A DNA stretch of 64,000 bases from Myxosarcina sp. GI1 (GTDB taxonomy: Bacteria; Cyanobacteriota; Cyanobacteriia; Cyanobacteriales; Xenococcaceae): contig NZ_JRFE01000001.1 of assembly GCF_000756305.1 (NCBI RefSeq), forward strand, positions 131,044-195,043, given 5' to 3'. This document shows, piece by piece, positions 1-9,099 of the stretch. Under the pieces are notes generated by a model, which was given only the letters and a program-made list of their open reading frames with translations, searched no databases and was not told the origin of the DNA. The translations under genes and the position numbers were made by a program. The number at the start of each line of letters is the position of its first letter. Within the stretch, counting starts at the first letter, position 1.

Positions 1-36
1 ACTCTACAAACAAACGGTAAAAACCCCATAGTTAAA

Positions 37-1611
37 TTAATGTGCGGCAGTATTACCACCAGTTTTGACTTTTTTACAGAAAATTAACGCTAGACCGCAG
101 AGTAAGATAGCAAATCCCATAAAATAAAAGCAGTCGTTATAAGCCATCGTGTAAGCCTCACGACGGACGAGATTATCAATTACTGCGATCGCCTGTTGTC
201 TTGCCGTTACCGCATCGCTACCGCGAGATATAAAGGTTTGAATTAAGCGATCTATTCGTTGTTGAGTTTGGGGATCGTACAGAGAAACCGCTTCGCCAAT
301 GTGACTGGAATGAAATTGCTCTCGCCTGGAAAGTAAAGTCGATAAAGCAGCAATACCCATCGAGCCACCTAAGTTACGCATCATATTAAATAAGCCAGAA
401 GCCGAACCAGCCTCTTTGGGTTCGATATTGCCCGTAGCAATGGTAGTTAGAGGAACAATCATTAAAGGTTGTCCTAAAGCCCTAACCAACTGCGACCAGC
501 GTAATTGAGTAATATCTGTTTGACTGGTCATACTAGAATTCATGAAGCAGCTTAAAGCAAAAATACTAAATCCCACTGCTGCTAAAAACCTGACATCAAA
601 ACGCTGCATCAGTTTGGGAACTAGAGGAATTAATAATAGCTGCGGTAAACCAGACCACATAATTACTTCCCCAATTTGCATTGCCGTGTAGTCTTGAATT
701 TGGGTTAGATATAGGGGCAAAATATAAACCGAGCCGTATAAGCCCAAACCCAAAGCCAGTCCCGCTATACTACCAATGCTAAAGTTACGCCTGAGCAGCA
801 AACGCAGATTGATAAAAGGCTGACGGCGAGTTAGTTCGATCCATAAGAAAACAGTGATAAAAATCGCGGCAAAGATAGCGCAACGAACAATCAACTCCGA
901 ACCGAACCAGTCTTTACGATTGCCTTCTTCTAAAAATATCTCCAAACAACCCAAGCCGATCGCCATACTGAGAATACCCCACCAGTCGCCATTTTTGAGT
1001 AAGTGAAGCTGCATTGGTTTGGCAGGAATAGCATAGGCGATCGCCGTTAGCATAATTAATCCAGGAATAATATTAAGATAGAAGTTAAATTCCCAACCGA
1101 TATTATCTGTCAGCCAACCGCCAATAGTCGGACCTATGGAAGGTGCAAAAGTGGCAGTCATGGCAAATAACGCCATTCCTACAGGCTGTTTCGATTGAGG
1201 TAAAAACGTTAGAACGATAGTCAACGCCATCGGGATTAAAACCCCTCCCGTAAACCCCTGACAGGCACGAAAAACAATCATTACTCCCAAGCTCGATGCC
1301 TGAGCGCAACAGATAGAGAAGAAGATAAATAAAGTAACGTTAACTAAAAGATAGCGTCGTACCGAAAATACCTGGGATAACCAACCCGTTAGCGGAATTA
1401 CCACGATTTCGGCAATTAAGTAAGCCGTTGAAATCCAGGAACCTTCTTCTAAGGTTGCTCCTAATGCTGCCTGAATTTCTTCTAAAGACGAATTGGTAAT
1501 TTGAATATCCAGCACCGCCATAAACGCACCCAACATGGCACCTGCGATACCGATCCAGGTTTTTAGACTAACCGTATCTTGCTGGAGTTTGACTGTATTT
1601 ATTTGAGACAC
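37..1611 (-). CDS. DHA2-family MFS multidrug efflux permease (EmrB/QacA type)
   Basis: A 524-residue polytopic inner-membrane protein, the usual length for 14-helix drug:H+ antiporters. Family signatures are visible: the first-helix motif MAVLDIQITNSSLEE (conserved Asp of motif D1), motif A after helix 2 as GWLSQVFSVRR, and motif C as APSIGPTIGGWLTD in helix 5. It should expel hydrophobic compounds using the proton gradient. It is the last gene of a minus-strand run HlyD adaptor - DHA2 pump - DUF1772 protein - this pump, so it is a second permease that could share the upstream adaptor. The C-terminal third aligns by eye with the paralogue at 2465-4003 (both have LGGSxGIAxLxTLLxRREDFH/REQFH). 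The substrate cannot be told from the sequence. Confidence 0.93.
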   Translation of the reverse strand: MSQINTVKLQQDTVSLKTWIGIAGAMLGAFMAVLDIQITNSSLEEIQAALGATLEEGSWISTAYLIAEIVVIPLTGWLSQVFSVRRYLLVNVTLFIFFSICCAQASSLGVMIVFRACQGFTGGVLIPMALTIVLTFLPQSKQPVGMALFAMTATFAPSIGPTIGGWLTDNIGWEFNFYLNIIPGLIMLTAIAYAIPAKPMQLHLLKNGDWWGILSMAIGLGCLEIFLEEGNRKDWFGSELIVRCAIFAAIFITVFLWIELTRRQPFINLRLLLRRNFSIGSIAGLALGLGLYGSVYILPLYLTQIQDYTAMQIGEVIMWSGLPQLLLIPLVPKLMQRFDVRFLAAVGFSIFALSCFMNSSMTSQTDITQLRWSQLVRALGQPLMIVPLTTIATGNIEPKEAGSASGLFNMMRNLGGSMGIAALSTLLSRREQFHSSHIGEAVSLYDPQTQQRIDRLIQTFISRGSDAVTARQQAIAVIDNLVRREAYTMAYNDCFYFMGFAILLCGLALIFCKKVKTGGNTAAH

Positions 1612-1701
1612 TTTATGTTATTGGGTAGGAGGATCGAGAGTGAGGAGTTAGAAAAAATTCAAAGCGATCGCTGTTTTCAAACCTAATAATTAAATTTTTT
1701 A

Positions 1702-2187
1702 TCAAACTAAACTCAGAGCGATCGCTCCTGTAGCTAAAAACGCTGCTATAGTCCGAACGTGATTCCAAAACGTCCAATCAGTAAGATAGCTCTCCCATAA
1801 TGCTGCGCCTTGAGTACTTGTTGGCTCGACTTTCGCTAGAGCTTCGTTCAAAGGTACATTAAAAACGATTGTTACGCCTACCGTACCAACAATATAAAGT
1901 ATGCTGCCAACTAGTAAGTAAATTGAAGCCGATTGATGCAACTTTAACAATGAAAAGCTAACTAAAAATAAACAAACTACTCCCGTACCAAACAATGCTG
2001 TCATAAACCAGGGATTAATTACGGTAATATTAATAGACTGCATAGCAGCAATACCCTCTGAGGGTTTGAGTCTAGCTAGAGCTTTCATTACGAAGGATGA
2101 AAAAGCAAAGAAGACTCCTGCTACCAATCCAGAGCCTAAAACTACGAAAAGCTTTAATATGAAAAGCGAGTGGTTAGTAATTGTCAT
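1702..2187 (-). CDS. DUF1772 (anthrone-oxygenase-like) membrane protein
   Basis: A 161-residue protein with four predicted membrane helices. The N-terminal helix ends in GVFFAFSSFVMKAL and is followed by PSEGIAAMQSINITVINPWFM, the pattern typical of the DUF1772/anthrone oxygenase-like family, and the C-terminus has W..HVRTIAAF. Members are small membrane proteins of uncertain role, often next to oxidoreductases or transporters. It lies between the two DHA2 pumps on the same strand, with about 280 bp of noncoding DNA upstream, so it may have its own promoter. An ATG start is preceded by AGGAGG-like purines. Function is not established; family membership is fairly secure. Confidence 0.8.
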   Translation of the reverse strand: MTITNHSLFILKLFVVLGSGLVAGVFFAFSSFVMKALARLKPSEGIAAMQSINITVINPWFMTALFGTGVVCLFLVSFSLLKLHQSASIYLLVGSILYIVGTVGVTIVFNVPLNEALAKVEPTSTQGAALWESYLTDWTFWNHVRTIAAFLATGAIALSLV

Positions 2188-2464
2188 TAAGCCTCCTGTA
2201 ATTGCACTAGAGTGTTTTTATTGTTAATTATGGTTGAGCTTTAAATGTTTTTCGTAAAATTATTCGCTCGATTTTAATCGCGGTCGATCGCACTTGATTC
2301 CATAAACACGAATTCTCAAATGCGAGCCTGTTTAGTAAAGAAATATATAGAGGAATCGAGATTATATACGGGTAGATTGACAAAAATCTTTATGGTAATC
2401 ATATATCTATCTTTTTTTGATTTGACATTAATTATTTATCTTCTAACTTTTAACTCCTAATTTA

Positions 2465-4003
2465 TTAATGCACCCCTGTCACTCTATTTCTATTCCCCTT
2501 ACCGAGAAGTAATAGCAAAGGTAGAGTACATAAAAAAGCAACGCCGACGAATTTAAAAATATCTTCAAAGGATAAAATTGCCGACTGAAGATCGATCGCC
2601 TGAGATATTGCCGCTAGTGCTTGCTGATGGGCGGTATCGGCATCTATTCCCCGATTTTGAAAGGCACTGGTTAGAGCTTCCAAACGCTGGTTGGTTGGAG
2701 AGTTATAAAGACTGACGCGATCGCTCAAGATGCCGCGGTGAAAGTCTTCTCGTCGAGCAAGTAAAGTAGTAAGAATAGCAATACCGATACTGCCGCCTAG
2801 TTGACGGGTGAGATTGTAAAAGCCAGAACCCGCAGGAACATCGTTTTTAGGCAACGAACCCAAAGTAGCCAGACTCAGGGGTAAAAACATCATCACCATA
2901 CCGACTCCGCGCCAGAGTAACGGATAAAATAAGGCTTCGGTTCCCGTATCGGGGTTAATCTTTGCCAGTTGAAACATGACTAAGCTGGTAATAATGCCCC
3001 CGCTAGCAATCAAAATTCTGGGGTCGATTTTACTTGCCACCCTACCCAATATCGGCATCATTATCGCTGCGGCTAACGCCCCTGGAAACAACAGCATACC
3101 CGTTTGCATGGCGGTAAAGTCCAGTACATTCTGAGCAAAAATTGGCACGGCAAACAACGCACCGTAAAGTCCCATCCCTACAACTGCCGAATAAAGACTG
3201 CCAGCAGCTAGAGAACGGTAACGCAAAATTCGCAGATCTACAGCGGGACGTTTGGCAGTAAGTTCGCGCCAGATAAATAAACCCATTCCCATCGCTGCGA
3301 CAATTCCCAGAACCACGATAAAGTTAGAGTTGAACCAGTCGTCCCGTTCACCTTCTTCTAAAAAAGTCTGCAAACTGCCTACTGCGATCGCCAGCAAACA
3401 AATTCCCAACCAATCGACTCTACGTTTGTCTTGTCGTCTGACTTTGGCATCTGTGGGCAGAAACAACCAGCACATCATTACGGCTAAAATCCCAAAGGGA
3501 ATATTGACAAAAAAGATCCATCGCCAGCCGACGCTATCGGTTAAATAACCACCCAAAGTAGGAGCGATCGCGGGACCAACGATTACCCCCATACCAAACA
3601 CCCCTTGAGCGATGCCCTGTTCTGCGGGAGGAAAAGTTTGAAATAAAATTGCCTGTGCTTTGGCAAGTAACCCACCGCCACAAAGACCCTGAAGAATGCG
3701 CGAAATAATTAGAAACGGTAAAGTTGAGGCAAAGCCACACAGTACAGAAGCAATGGTAAAACCAACTAGGGAAAAGATAAAGTAGCGTTTTTGTCCGAAC
3801 TGTTCCCCCAACCAAGCACTTAAAGGAATGATAATTACATTAGCGATCGCATAACCCGTAACCACCCAACCAATTTCGGTAATTGTCGCTCCTAAATTTG
3901 CCTGAATATCGGGCAGGGCAACGTTAACAATACTGGTATCTATGACTTCGAGAATTGCCCCCAAAGCTACACTAAGAGCGATCGCCCATTTTTCATTTAA
4001 CAT
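2465..4003 (-). CDS. DHA2-family MFS efflux permease, EmrB-like
   Basis: A 512-residue, 14-helix major facilitator. It carries LEVIDTSIVNVALPDIQ in helix 1 (the canonical DHA2 motif), GWVVTGYAIANVIIIPLSAW in helix 2, the motif A variant WLGEQFGQKRYF, and motif C GPAIAPTLGGYLTDSVGWRW. It follows the HlyD-type adaptor (4035-5387) by about 30 bp, so the two form the classical EmrA-EmrB pair that moves hydrophobic toxicants across both membranes together with a TolC-like outer-membrane channel encoded elsewhere. It is closer to canonical EmrB than its neighbour at 37-1611, whose helix-1 motif is more divergent. Confidence 0.95.
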   Translation of the reverse strand: MLNEKWAIALSVALGAILEVIDTSIVNVALPDIQANLGATITEIGWVVTGYAIANVIIIPLSAWLGEQFGQKRYFIFSLVGFTIASVLCGFASTLPFLIISRILQGLCGGGLLAKAQAILFQTFPPAEQGIAQGVFGMGVIVGPAIAPTLGGYLTDSVGWRWIFFVNIPFGILAVMMCWLFLPTDAKVRRQDKRRVDWLGICLLAIAVGSLQTFLEEGERDDWFNSNFIVVLGIVAAMGMGLFIWRELTAKRPAVDLRILRYRSLAAGSLYSAVVGMGLYGALFAVPIFAQNVLDFTAMQTGMLLFPGALAAAIMMPILGRVASKIDPRILIASGGIITSLVMFQLAKINPDTGTEALFYPLLWRGVGMVMMFLPLSLATLGSLPKNDVPAGSGFYNLTRQLGGSIGIAILTTLLARREDFHRGILSDRVSLYNSPTNQRLEALTSAFQNRGIDADTAHQQALAAISQAIDLQSAILSFEDIFKFVGVAFLCTLPLLLLLGKGNRNRVTGVH

Positions 4004-4034
4004 TTAACAGTCATAATTGTTCATTGTTCATTGC

Positions 4035-5387
4035 TCATTGTTCTAACTCCACGCTGACGACTGCCGACATTCCTGGAGTTATACGCGATTCGTACCCTTT
4101 AATACTCTGGTTAATACTCTGGCGATCGAGAACAATTTTGACAGGGATACGCTGTACTACTTTGGTGAAATTTCCCGTAGCGTTATCGGGGGGCAATAGA
4201 GCAAATTCTGCGCCCGAAGCAGGAGAAATACTGTCTACCTTGCCGACAAAAGCGCGGTTGTCAAAAGCATCGATTTTAACTTCTACCGTTTCCCCTGGCT
4301 TAATTTCTCCTAACTGAGTCTCTTTAAAATTTGCCGTAACCCAATAATCGTTGCCGACAACTGCCATTAAAGGCGTTCCTGCTTGAATTCTTTGTCCGAC
4401 TTCTACCGTCTTACTACCCACTTTTCCCCCTGTAGGTGCGGTAATGTTGGTATAGGAAAGCTGTAAGCGGGCATCTTCCAGGGCAGCTTGAGCTTGAGCT
4501 ATTTGAGCTTGAGCGGCACTGTATTGAGCGCGGTTGGCTTCGGTTTGTTGTCCGCTAGCCGATACCTGCTGTAATTCGCTTTTGGTGGCGGCGAGTTTGG
4601 CATTGGCACTAACTACCCCTTGTTGCGCCTGTGCTAGCTGAGTTTGAGCCTGCTCTACTCCTTGTTCTGCTGCATTTTTTTCTGCCTGTGCCACTTCATA
4701 AGCGGCTTGGGCATTATCCCGTTGCTGTTGAGAAACTGCTCCCTGTTGGTATAGAGTCGAATAGCGTTTGTAATCTTGCTGGGTTTTGTTTAAATTGGCA
4801 TTGGCTCTAGCTAACTCTGCTTTCGCCGAACCGATTCCCGATTTTGCCCCCGATACGGCAGCTTTGGCAGTGGCAATGTTGGCAGTAGCATCGCTAATAT
4901 CTCCCTGTGCTTGAGTCGATGTAGCTTTGGTAGTTTCTGAAGCGAGGGAAATATTGGCTTTAGCGGCGTTTGCCTGTCCTTGTGCGGTTGCTAGTGCTGC
5001 TTCTGCTTTAGATACTGCAACTCGATAATCGCCAGGATCGAGTTTGACTAATAGCTCTCCTGTATTGACCTGTTGGTTATCGTTGACATCTACTTCAGTT
5101 ACCGTTCCAGGAATACGGCTGCTTATTTGATGGACGTGTCCCGTAACATAAGCATCGTCAGTAGTTTCGTGAGTAGACGCATAGTGCCACCAGCGATAGC
5201 CAAAGACACTCGCCCCAATTGCTCCAATTCCTACTGCCGCCCAAATAAGTATTTTCGAGGGTTTTTTACCAGATTTTTTAGGGATTTTGCCGTTTGTTTC
5301 TGGAGAGTTTTTTTGGGGTGAGTCTGCAAAGCGTTCGGTGATTCTTTCTCTATCTCTATCAGAGGATTTGTCGTCTATAGTTTGCAT
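4035..5387 (-). CDS. HlyD/EmrA-type membrane fusion protein
   Basis: A 450-residue periplasmic adaptor. A cytosolic N-terminus precedes one membrane helix (about residues 45-68, ILIWAAVGIGAIGASVFGYRWW). The first half of the biotinyl-lipoyl domain follows (TTDDAYVTGHVHQISSRIPG, then DNQQVNTGELLVKLDP), then a long Ala/Gln-rich coiled coil (about 125-310), then the second lipoyl half (ITAPTGGKVGSKTVEVGQRI) and a beta-barrel (GETVEVKIDAFDNRAFVGKV). This is the EmrA layout. It is the first gene of the efflux operon. Its stop codon falls inside a heptameric CTCATTG-type repeat (4020-4043), as in two other genes of this window. Confidence 0.95.
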   Translation of the reverse strand: MQTIDDKSSDRDRERITERFADSPQKNSPETNGKIPKKSGKKPSKILIWAAVGIGAIGASVFGYRWWHYASTHETTDDAYVTGHVHQISSRIPGTVTEVDVNDNQQVNTGELLVKLDPGDYRVAVSKAEAALATAQGQANAAKANISLASETTKATSTQAQGDISDATANIATAKAAVSGAKSGIGSAKAELARANANLNKTQQDYKRYSTLYQQGAVSQQQRDNAQAAYEVAQAEKNAAEQGVEQAQTQLAQAQQGVVSANAKLAATKSELQQVSASGQQTEANRAQYSAAQAQIAQAQAALEDARLQLSYTNITAPTGGKVGSKTVEVGQRIQAGTPLMAVVGNDYWVTANFKETQLGEIKPGETVEVKIDAFDNRAFVGKVDSISPASGAEFALLPPDNATGNFTKVVQRIPVKIVLDRQSINQSIKGYESRITPGMSAVVSVELEQ

Positions 5388-5444
5388 TTGCTTGATTCCT
5401 CTAAAAATAAATTTATAAATTAATAAGTAGTCTTTTATTTAGTG

Positions 5445-5455
5445 TACGTAATATT
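5445..5455. promoter_or_regulatory. TACGTAATATT element upstream of the efflux operon (possible operator)
   Basis: The 11-mer TACGTAATATT lies about 58 bp upstream of the HlyD start. The identical 11-mer lies 18 bp upstream of the MarR-family gene (13260-13270). MarR regulators commonly repress their own gene and an efflux pump through a shared operator, so this is a candidate site. The motif is AT-rich and short and could recur by chance. Confidence 0.3.
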
Positions 5456-5641
5456 TAGTTTTGCAAACATAAGGTAGTAATTGCATCTTTCTTAGGGTTG
5501 ATGGCAAGTTACTGTTCTGTGACAAATTAGCGACCGCTCCATCTGGGTTGCCCCTTTCAACAATTCCAAGGCATAGTTAACGAGTGCAAATTTATAGTTG
5601 TTTTTAACCTCTGTATTAGATTTACTACACTCGTTGCTTGT

Positions 5642-7030
5642 TTACAATTTAGAAAACAGCAGATTTAGCCCTTCAGTCATAGTAGGATGGGTCAACACAC
5701 CATCGCGGAGACCAGTATAGGGCAGCTTCGCCTGCATCACCATCTGCACGGTGGAAATCATTTCACCTGCTGCATGACACAAGAGAGAACAGCCAAGAAT
5801 AAGCCCTGTTTCAGCATCGACAATCGCCTTTAGCACTCCCTCAGTTTGTCCGAGAGTTTTGGCTCTGGGAATAGCCGCTGCCTCCAGTTTTGCCACCCGA
5901 ATCTCATACCCCTGCTGCCGTGCTTCGGTTTCAGTCAGACCCACGTGTGCCAGTTCTGGCTCGATGAATAGACAGGAAGGAACAGGGCGATCGCCCGTAT
6001 TACGATTGCCGCCATCGAGTAAATTGGCTTTGACAATGCGATAATCGTCCAGAGATATATGAGTGTATTGGGGACCACCATTAATATCGCCCAACGCCCA
6101 TATTCCCGATATGTTTGTTTCTAGACGCTCGTTGACTTGAATGAATCCCCGTGTATCTGTTGCTATTTCCGCAGCAGATAAATTTAAAGCTTCACTGTTG
6201 GGCGCACGACCCACAGCAATAAGTAAATGCGAACCCTGAAGCTGTATTTCCCCCTCGGTAGACCCAACGTGAAGAATAGTTTTATTGCCAAGGCGCGCGA
6301 CCTTTAATACTCTGGCATCGAGCATGAATTCAATTCCATTTCGTTCTAAAAGTGTTTGTACCGCAATCGCCATATCGGAATCTTGCGATGATAAGATTTG
6401 CCCCCCTCGTCCAATTACCGTAACGCGACAGCCAAAGCGACGGAACATCTGGGCGAATTCCAGGCCAATATAGCCACTACCGAGTACAATTAGATGCTCT
6501 GGTAATGTTTCTAACTCCATAATTGACTCGCTGGTTAGAAAACCAGCCTCTTGTAGTCCGAGAATAGTAGGAATTAGCGGACGAGTGCCAGTGTTGATAA
6601 AGAAACGTTCTGCGGTGAGATAGCGAGTATTGCCTTCATCCGTCGTTACCGCGAGTGTTTTAGCAGCAGTAAATTGTCCCGTTCCAATAATTAGATCGCA
6701 ATCCAAAGCCGTCTCTAAATTGTGCAAATTCATCTCGCGCATTCCTCTGACAACCGCTCGTTTGCGCTGAATTACAGATGGTAAATCGACGATAGGCACT
6801 CCTGTTTTAATGCCATAAGCACTGCTGTTTCTCACTATCTCGGCTACCTCGGCACTTGCCACCATTGTTTTAGTAGGAATACAGGCAAGATTGATACATC
6901 CACCACCGATGTTGGTTAAGCTGCGTTCGATCAAAGCGGTTTTGCGTCCAGCAGCGACCAGATCGGGTGCCAGGGTTTTACCTGCTTTGCCACCGCCAAT
7001 AATAATATCGTCGTAGTGTTCTGCGTTCAT
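5642..7030 (-). CDS. RclA-like pyridine nucleotide-disulfide oxidoreductase
   Basis: A 462-residue FAD-dependent reductase of the class I disulfide reductase family. It shows the FAD motif IIGGGKAGKTLA, the redox-active pair in GGGCINLACIPTK (Cys-x4-Cys), the NAD(P)-binding motif VLGSGYIGLEFAQMF, the second FAD motif GIWALGDINGG and the dimer-interface motif THPTMTEGLN. The GKAGKTLA start, the THISLDDYRIVKANLL segment and the C-terminus match the RclA/YkgC branch, the reactive-chlorine and copper stress reductase of E. coli, better than dihydrolipoamide dehydrogenase. The hydrolase gene upstream ends one base before this ATG, so they are translationally linked. A role in oxidant detoxification is inferred from the family. 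Confidence 0.88.
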   Translation of the reverse strand: MNAEHYDDIIIGGGKAGKTLAPDLVAAGRKTALIERSLTNIGGGCINLACIPTKTMVASAEVAEIVRNSSAYGIKTGVPIVDLPSVIQRKRAVVRGMREMNLHNLETALDCDLIIGTGQFTAAKTLAVTTDEGNTRYLTAERFFINTGTRPLIPTILGLQEAGFLTSESIMELETLPEHLIVLGSGYIGLEFAQMFRRFGCRVTVIGRGGQILSSQDSDMAIAVQTLLERNGIEFMLDARVLKVARLGNKTILHVGSTEGEIQLQGSHLLIAVGRAPNSEALNLSAAEIATDTRGFIQVNERLETNISGIWALGDINGGPQYTHISLDDYRIVKANLLDGGNRNTGDRPVPSCLFIEPELAHVGLTETEARQQGYEIRVAKLEAAAIPRAKTLGQTEGVLKAIVDAETGLILGCSLLCHAAGEMISTVQMVMQAKLPYTGLRDGVLTHPTMTEGLNLLFSKL

Positions 7031-7870
7031 TTAGGTTTCTTGTTGGAGAAAGTCAAGCAGCACTGGGTTAACCAGATCTGAATGAGTCCAGTTAAGTGCA
7101 TGGGGAGCGTCTGGTATAACTACCAGACGACTGTTTTTAATTAACTGTGGCAATCTCGCTCCTGTAGACTTAAGTGGCAGAATGCGATCGCTATCTCCTT
7201 GAACTATTAGAGTCGGTACATCGATGCGTGGCAAATCGTCTCTAAAGTCGGTTAGCCAAGCTGGTACGCAGTCTAAAGTAGCCTTAGCAGATGCTCCTGC
7301 TGCTATATTCCAGTTCATCTGAATGGCTTCGTTGCTGATGCGATCGCCATAAAGCTCATCCACGTTAAAAAAGTCTTTGAAAAATGCTGACAAATAAGCA
7401 GGGCGATCGGCAACAATACTCTTCATAATTCCGTCAAAGACGCTGCGATCGACTCCTTCAGGATTATTGTCTGTCTTTAGTAGGAAAGGTGGGACTGGAG
7501 CCATCAGCACTGCTTTATTAACCCGCTCCGAACCGTACTTGCTAAGATAACGGGTTACTTCCCCCGTTCCCATCGAGAAACCGACCAAAACTGCATCGCG
7601 GAGATCGAGTTCGCTCATGAGTGCGTTCAAATCTGCTGCAAAGGTATCGTAATCATAGCCACAAGATGGCTGGCTGGAATTACCAAAGCCTCGGCGATCG
7701 TAAGTTATAACCCGATAATCTGCTTCGAGTAAAACTAGAATTTGTTTTTCCCAGGAATGACCGTTGAGAGGAAATCCGTGAATTAGCACCACGGGTTGAC
7801 CCGCTCCCAGATCTTCGTAGTAGATATCGATACTTCCAGAGTTTTCTTTACCGACAGTAAGATAAGGCAT
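7031..7870 (-). CDS. alpha/beta hydrolase (non-haem chloroperoxidase-like)
   Basis: A 279-residue alpha/beta-hydrolase with an oxyanion-hole motif LIHGFPLNGHSW, a nucleophile elbow VGFSMGTGEVTRY (Ser near residue 98), an acid region LIVQGDSDRILP and a catalytic His in DAPHALNWTH. These features match the cofactor-free chloroperoxidase/esterase group. The GGAGACTCTA stretch before the ATG is a clear ribosome binding site. It is directly followed by the RclA-like gene without spacing and preceded within about 55 bp by the zinc alcohol dehydrogenase, so the three are probably one transcript dealing with reactive chemicals. The actual substrate is unknown. Confidence 0.9.
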   Translation of the reverse strand: MPYLTVGKENSGSIDIYYEDLGAGQPVVLIHGFPLNGHSWEKQILVLLEADYRVITYDRRGFGNSSQPSCGYDYDTFAADLNALMSELDLRDAVLVGFSMGTGEVTRYLSKYGSERVNKAVLMAPVPPFLLKTDNNPEGVDRSVFDGIMKSIVADRPAYLSAFFKDFFNVDELYGDRISNEAIQMNWNIAAGASAKATLDCVPAWLTDFRDDLPRIDVPTLIVQGDSDRILPLKSTGARLPQLIKNSRLVVIPDAPHALNWTHSDLVNPVLLDFLQQET

Positions 7871-7925
7871 TAGAGTCTCCTATTGTGTAAATAATATTGG
7901 TTATCTGCCGTCAATCGGTTTTTGG

Positions 7926-8927
7926 TTAGTGCTTTAGTACCAAACGATATCGCGGTTTGCCGTTGCGAAGTTTTTCCATGGCTTCATTGACGCGATCGAA
8001 GGGAAACATTTCGGTAATTGGCTCGATACCATGACGGGCAGCAAAATTTATCATCTTGACGGTAGTTGTCGGGCTACCCAAGGGAGTTGCAGAAATGGAC
8101 TTTTGACCATCTATTAGCGGAAAAACTTGACTAGAAACTTCAGAAGCAATTCCCACTAGATGTAGCCGACCTTTAGGACGTAAAGCAGCAATGTAAAGCT
8201 GCCAATCGAGATCGACACCAACGGTTGAGAGAATTAGGTCAAAAGAATTAGCTAACTTTTCGAGGGCATTAGGATCGCGAGAGTTGACAAAGTGGTTCGC
8301 ACCAAGCTGTCGGGCTTCCTCTTCTTTATCTGGACTAGTCGAAAAAGCAGTAACGTCGCACCCCCAGGCGTGGAGAAAACGCAGGGCTAAATGACCGAGT
8401 CCGCCGATACCAATTACCCCAACGCGGTCTGTAGGCTTAACGTTGAGTTGAACGACTGGATTAAAAACGGTAATGCCGCCGCAAAACATCGGACCTGCCG
8501 TAGCAGGATCGCTAGCTTCTGGGAGGGGAAATACCCAACTCCAGTGGGCGCGAACTTTGTTGGCAAATCCTCCATGCCGACCGATAATAGTCGCTTCTGC
8601 CGTTCGGCATAGGTTATGATTGCCCGACATACACCATTCGCAATGCATACAGGAGCCAGCAAACCATCCTAGTCCTACCCGTTGTCCAACTTTAATTTCG
8701 CTGACGAGTTCTCCTACGGCGGCAATAGTGCCAACTACTTCGTGTCCTGGTACGAATGGGTATTCAGTCATACCCCACTTATTGTCCAACATGCTCAAGT
8801 CACTGTGACAAATTCCGCAGAACTCAACGTCGATTTCGACTCGATCTCTGCCAAGAGAACCAGGATCGTATTCAAAGGGTTTGAGAGTTCCGCCTGGTTC
8901 GTAGGCTGCATAAGCTTTAATTGTCAT
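7926..8927 (-). CDS. zinc-dependent alcohol dehydrogenase (CAD/AdhC-YahK group)
   Basis: A 333-residue medium-chain dehydrogenase/reductase. Catalytic zinc ligands are in CGICHSD and GHEVVG, the four structural-zinc cysteines are in CMHCEWCMSGNHNLC, and the nucleotide-binding loop is GVIGIGGLGHLALRF. The order and length match cinnamyl-alcohol-dehydrogenase-like NADPH-dependent aldehyde reductases. The following Ser/Thr (AFSTSPDKEEEA) instead of Asp suggests NADPH preference. A GAGG site precedes the ATG. It heads the run ADH - hydrolase - RclA-like reductase and probably reduces toxic aldehydes to alcohols. Confidence 0.93.
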   Translation of the reverse strand: MTIKAYAAYEPGGTLKPFEYDPGSLGRDRVEIDVEFCGICHSDLSMLDNKWGMTEYPFVPGHEVVGTIAAVGELVSEIKVGQRVGLGWFAGSCMHCEWCMSGNHNLCRTAEATIIGRHGGFANKVRAHWSWVFPLPEASDPATAGPMFCGGITVFNPVVQLNVKPTDRVGVIGIGGLGHLALRFLHAWGCDVTAFSTSPDKEEEARQLGANHFVNSRDPNALEKLANSFDLILSTVGVDLDWQLYIAALRPKGRLHLVGIASEVSSQVFPLIDGQKSISATPLGSPTTTVKMINFAARHGIEPITEMFPFDRVNEAMEKLRNGKPRYRLVLKH

Positions 8928-8993
8928 ATATACCTCAATAAACAGGCTAAATTTTTGTGTTACGTAAAGTTCGGATTGAGTAATTAACTTGTC

Positions 8994-9098
8994 TTACTCA
9001 ACAGAAGAGAGCGGAGTAATTTCAATCCCATACTTAGGTGCGGTAGCAATAATTTTTTCCAAATCTATAGGACTTAATGTGGGTGCGGAATCAACCTG
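8994..9098 (-). pseudogene. 3' relic of a cupin-domain protein gene
   Basis: Read on the minus strand, the bases after the truncated ADH encode about 34 codons ending at TAA 8994-8996, in a different frame. They contain PTLSPIDLEKIIATAPKYG followed by IEITPL. This matches the C-terminal tail of small cyanobacterial cupin proteins, where ...LxxIAPKYGIEIxPP is typical. There is no start codon, and the cupin barrel itself is missing. The fragment abuts the broken end of the ADH gene, so a deletion joined the two genes. Identification rests on motif memory only. Confidence 0.55.
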
Positions 9099-9099
9099 A

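Noticed and set aside
1103..1309. 68-codon minus-strand frame inside the first DHA2 gene
   Set aside because: Out-of-frame shadow of a clear transporter gene; composition is Cys- and Arg-rich with no family features.
5073..5321. plus-strand frame antisense to the HlyD gene
   Set aside because: Overlaps a well-supported adaptor gene completely; no ribosome binding site or motif.
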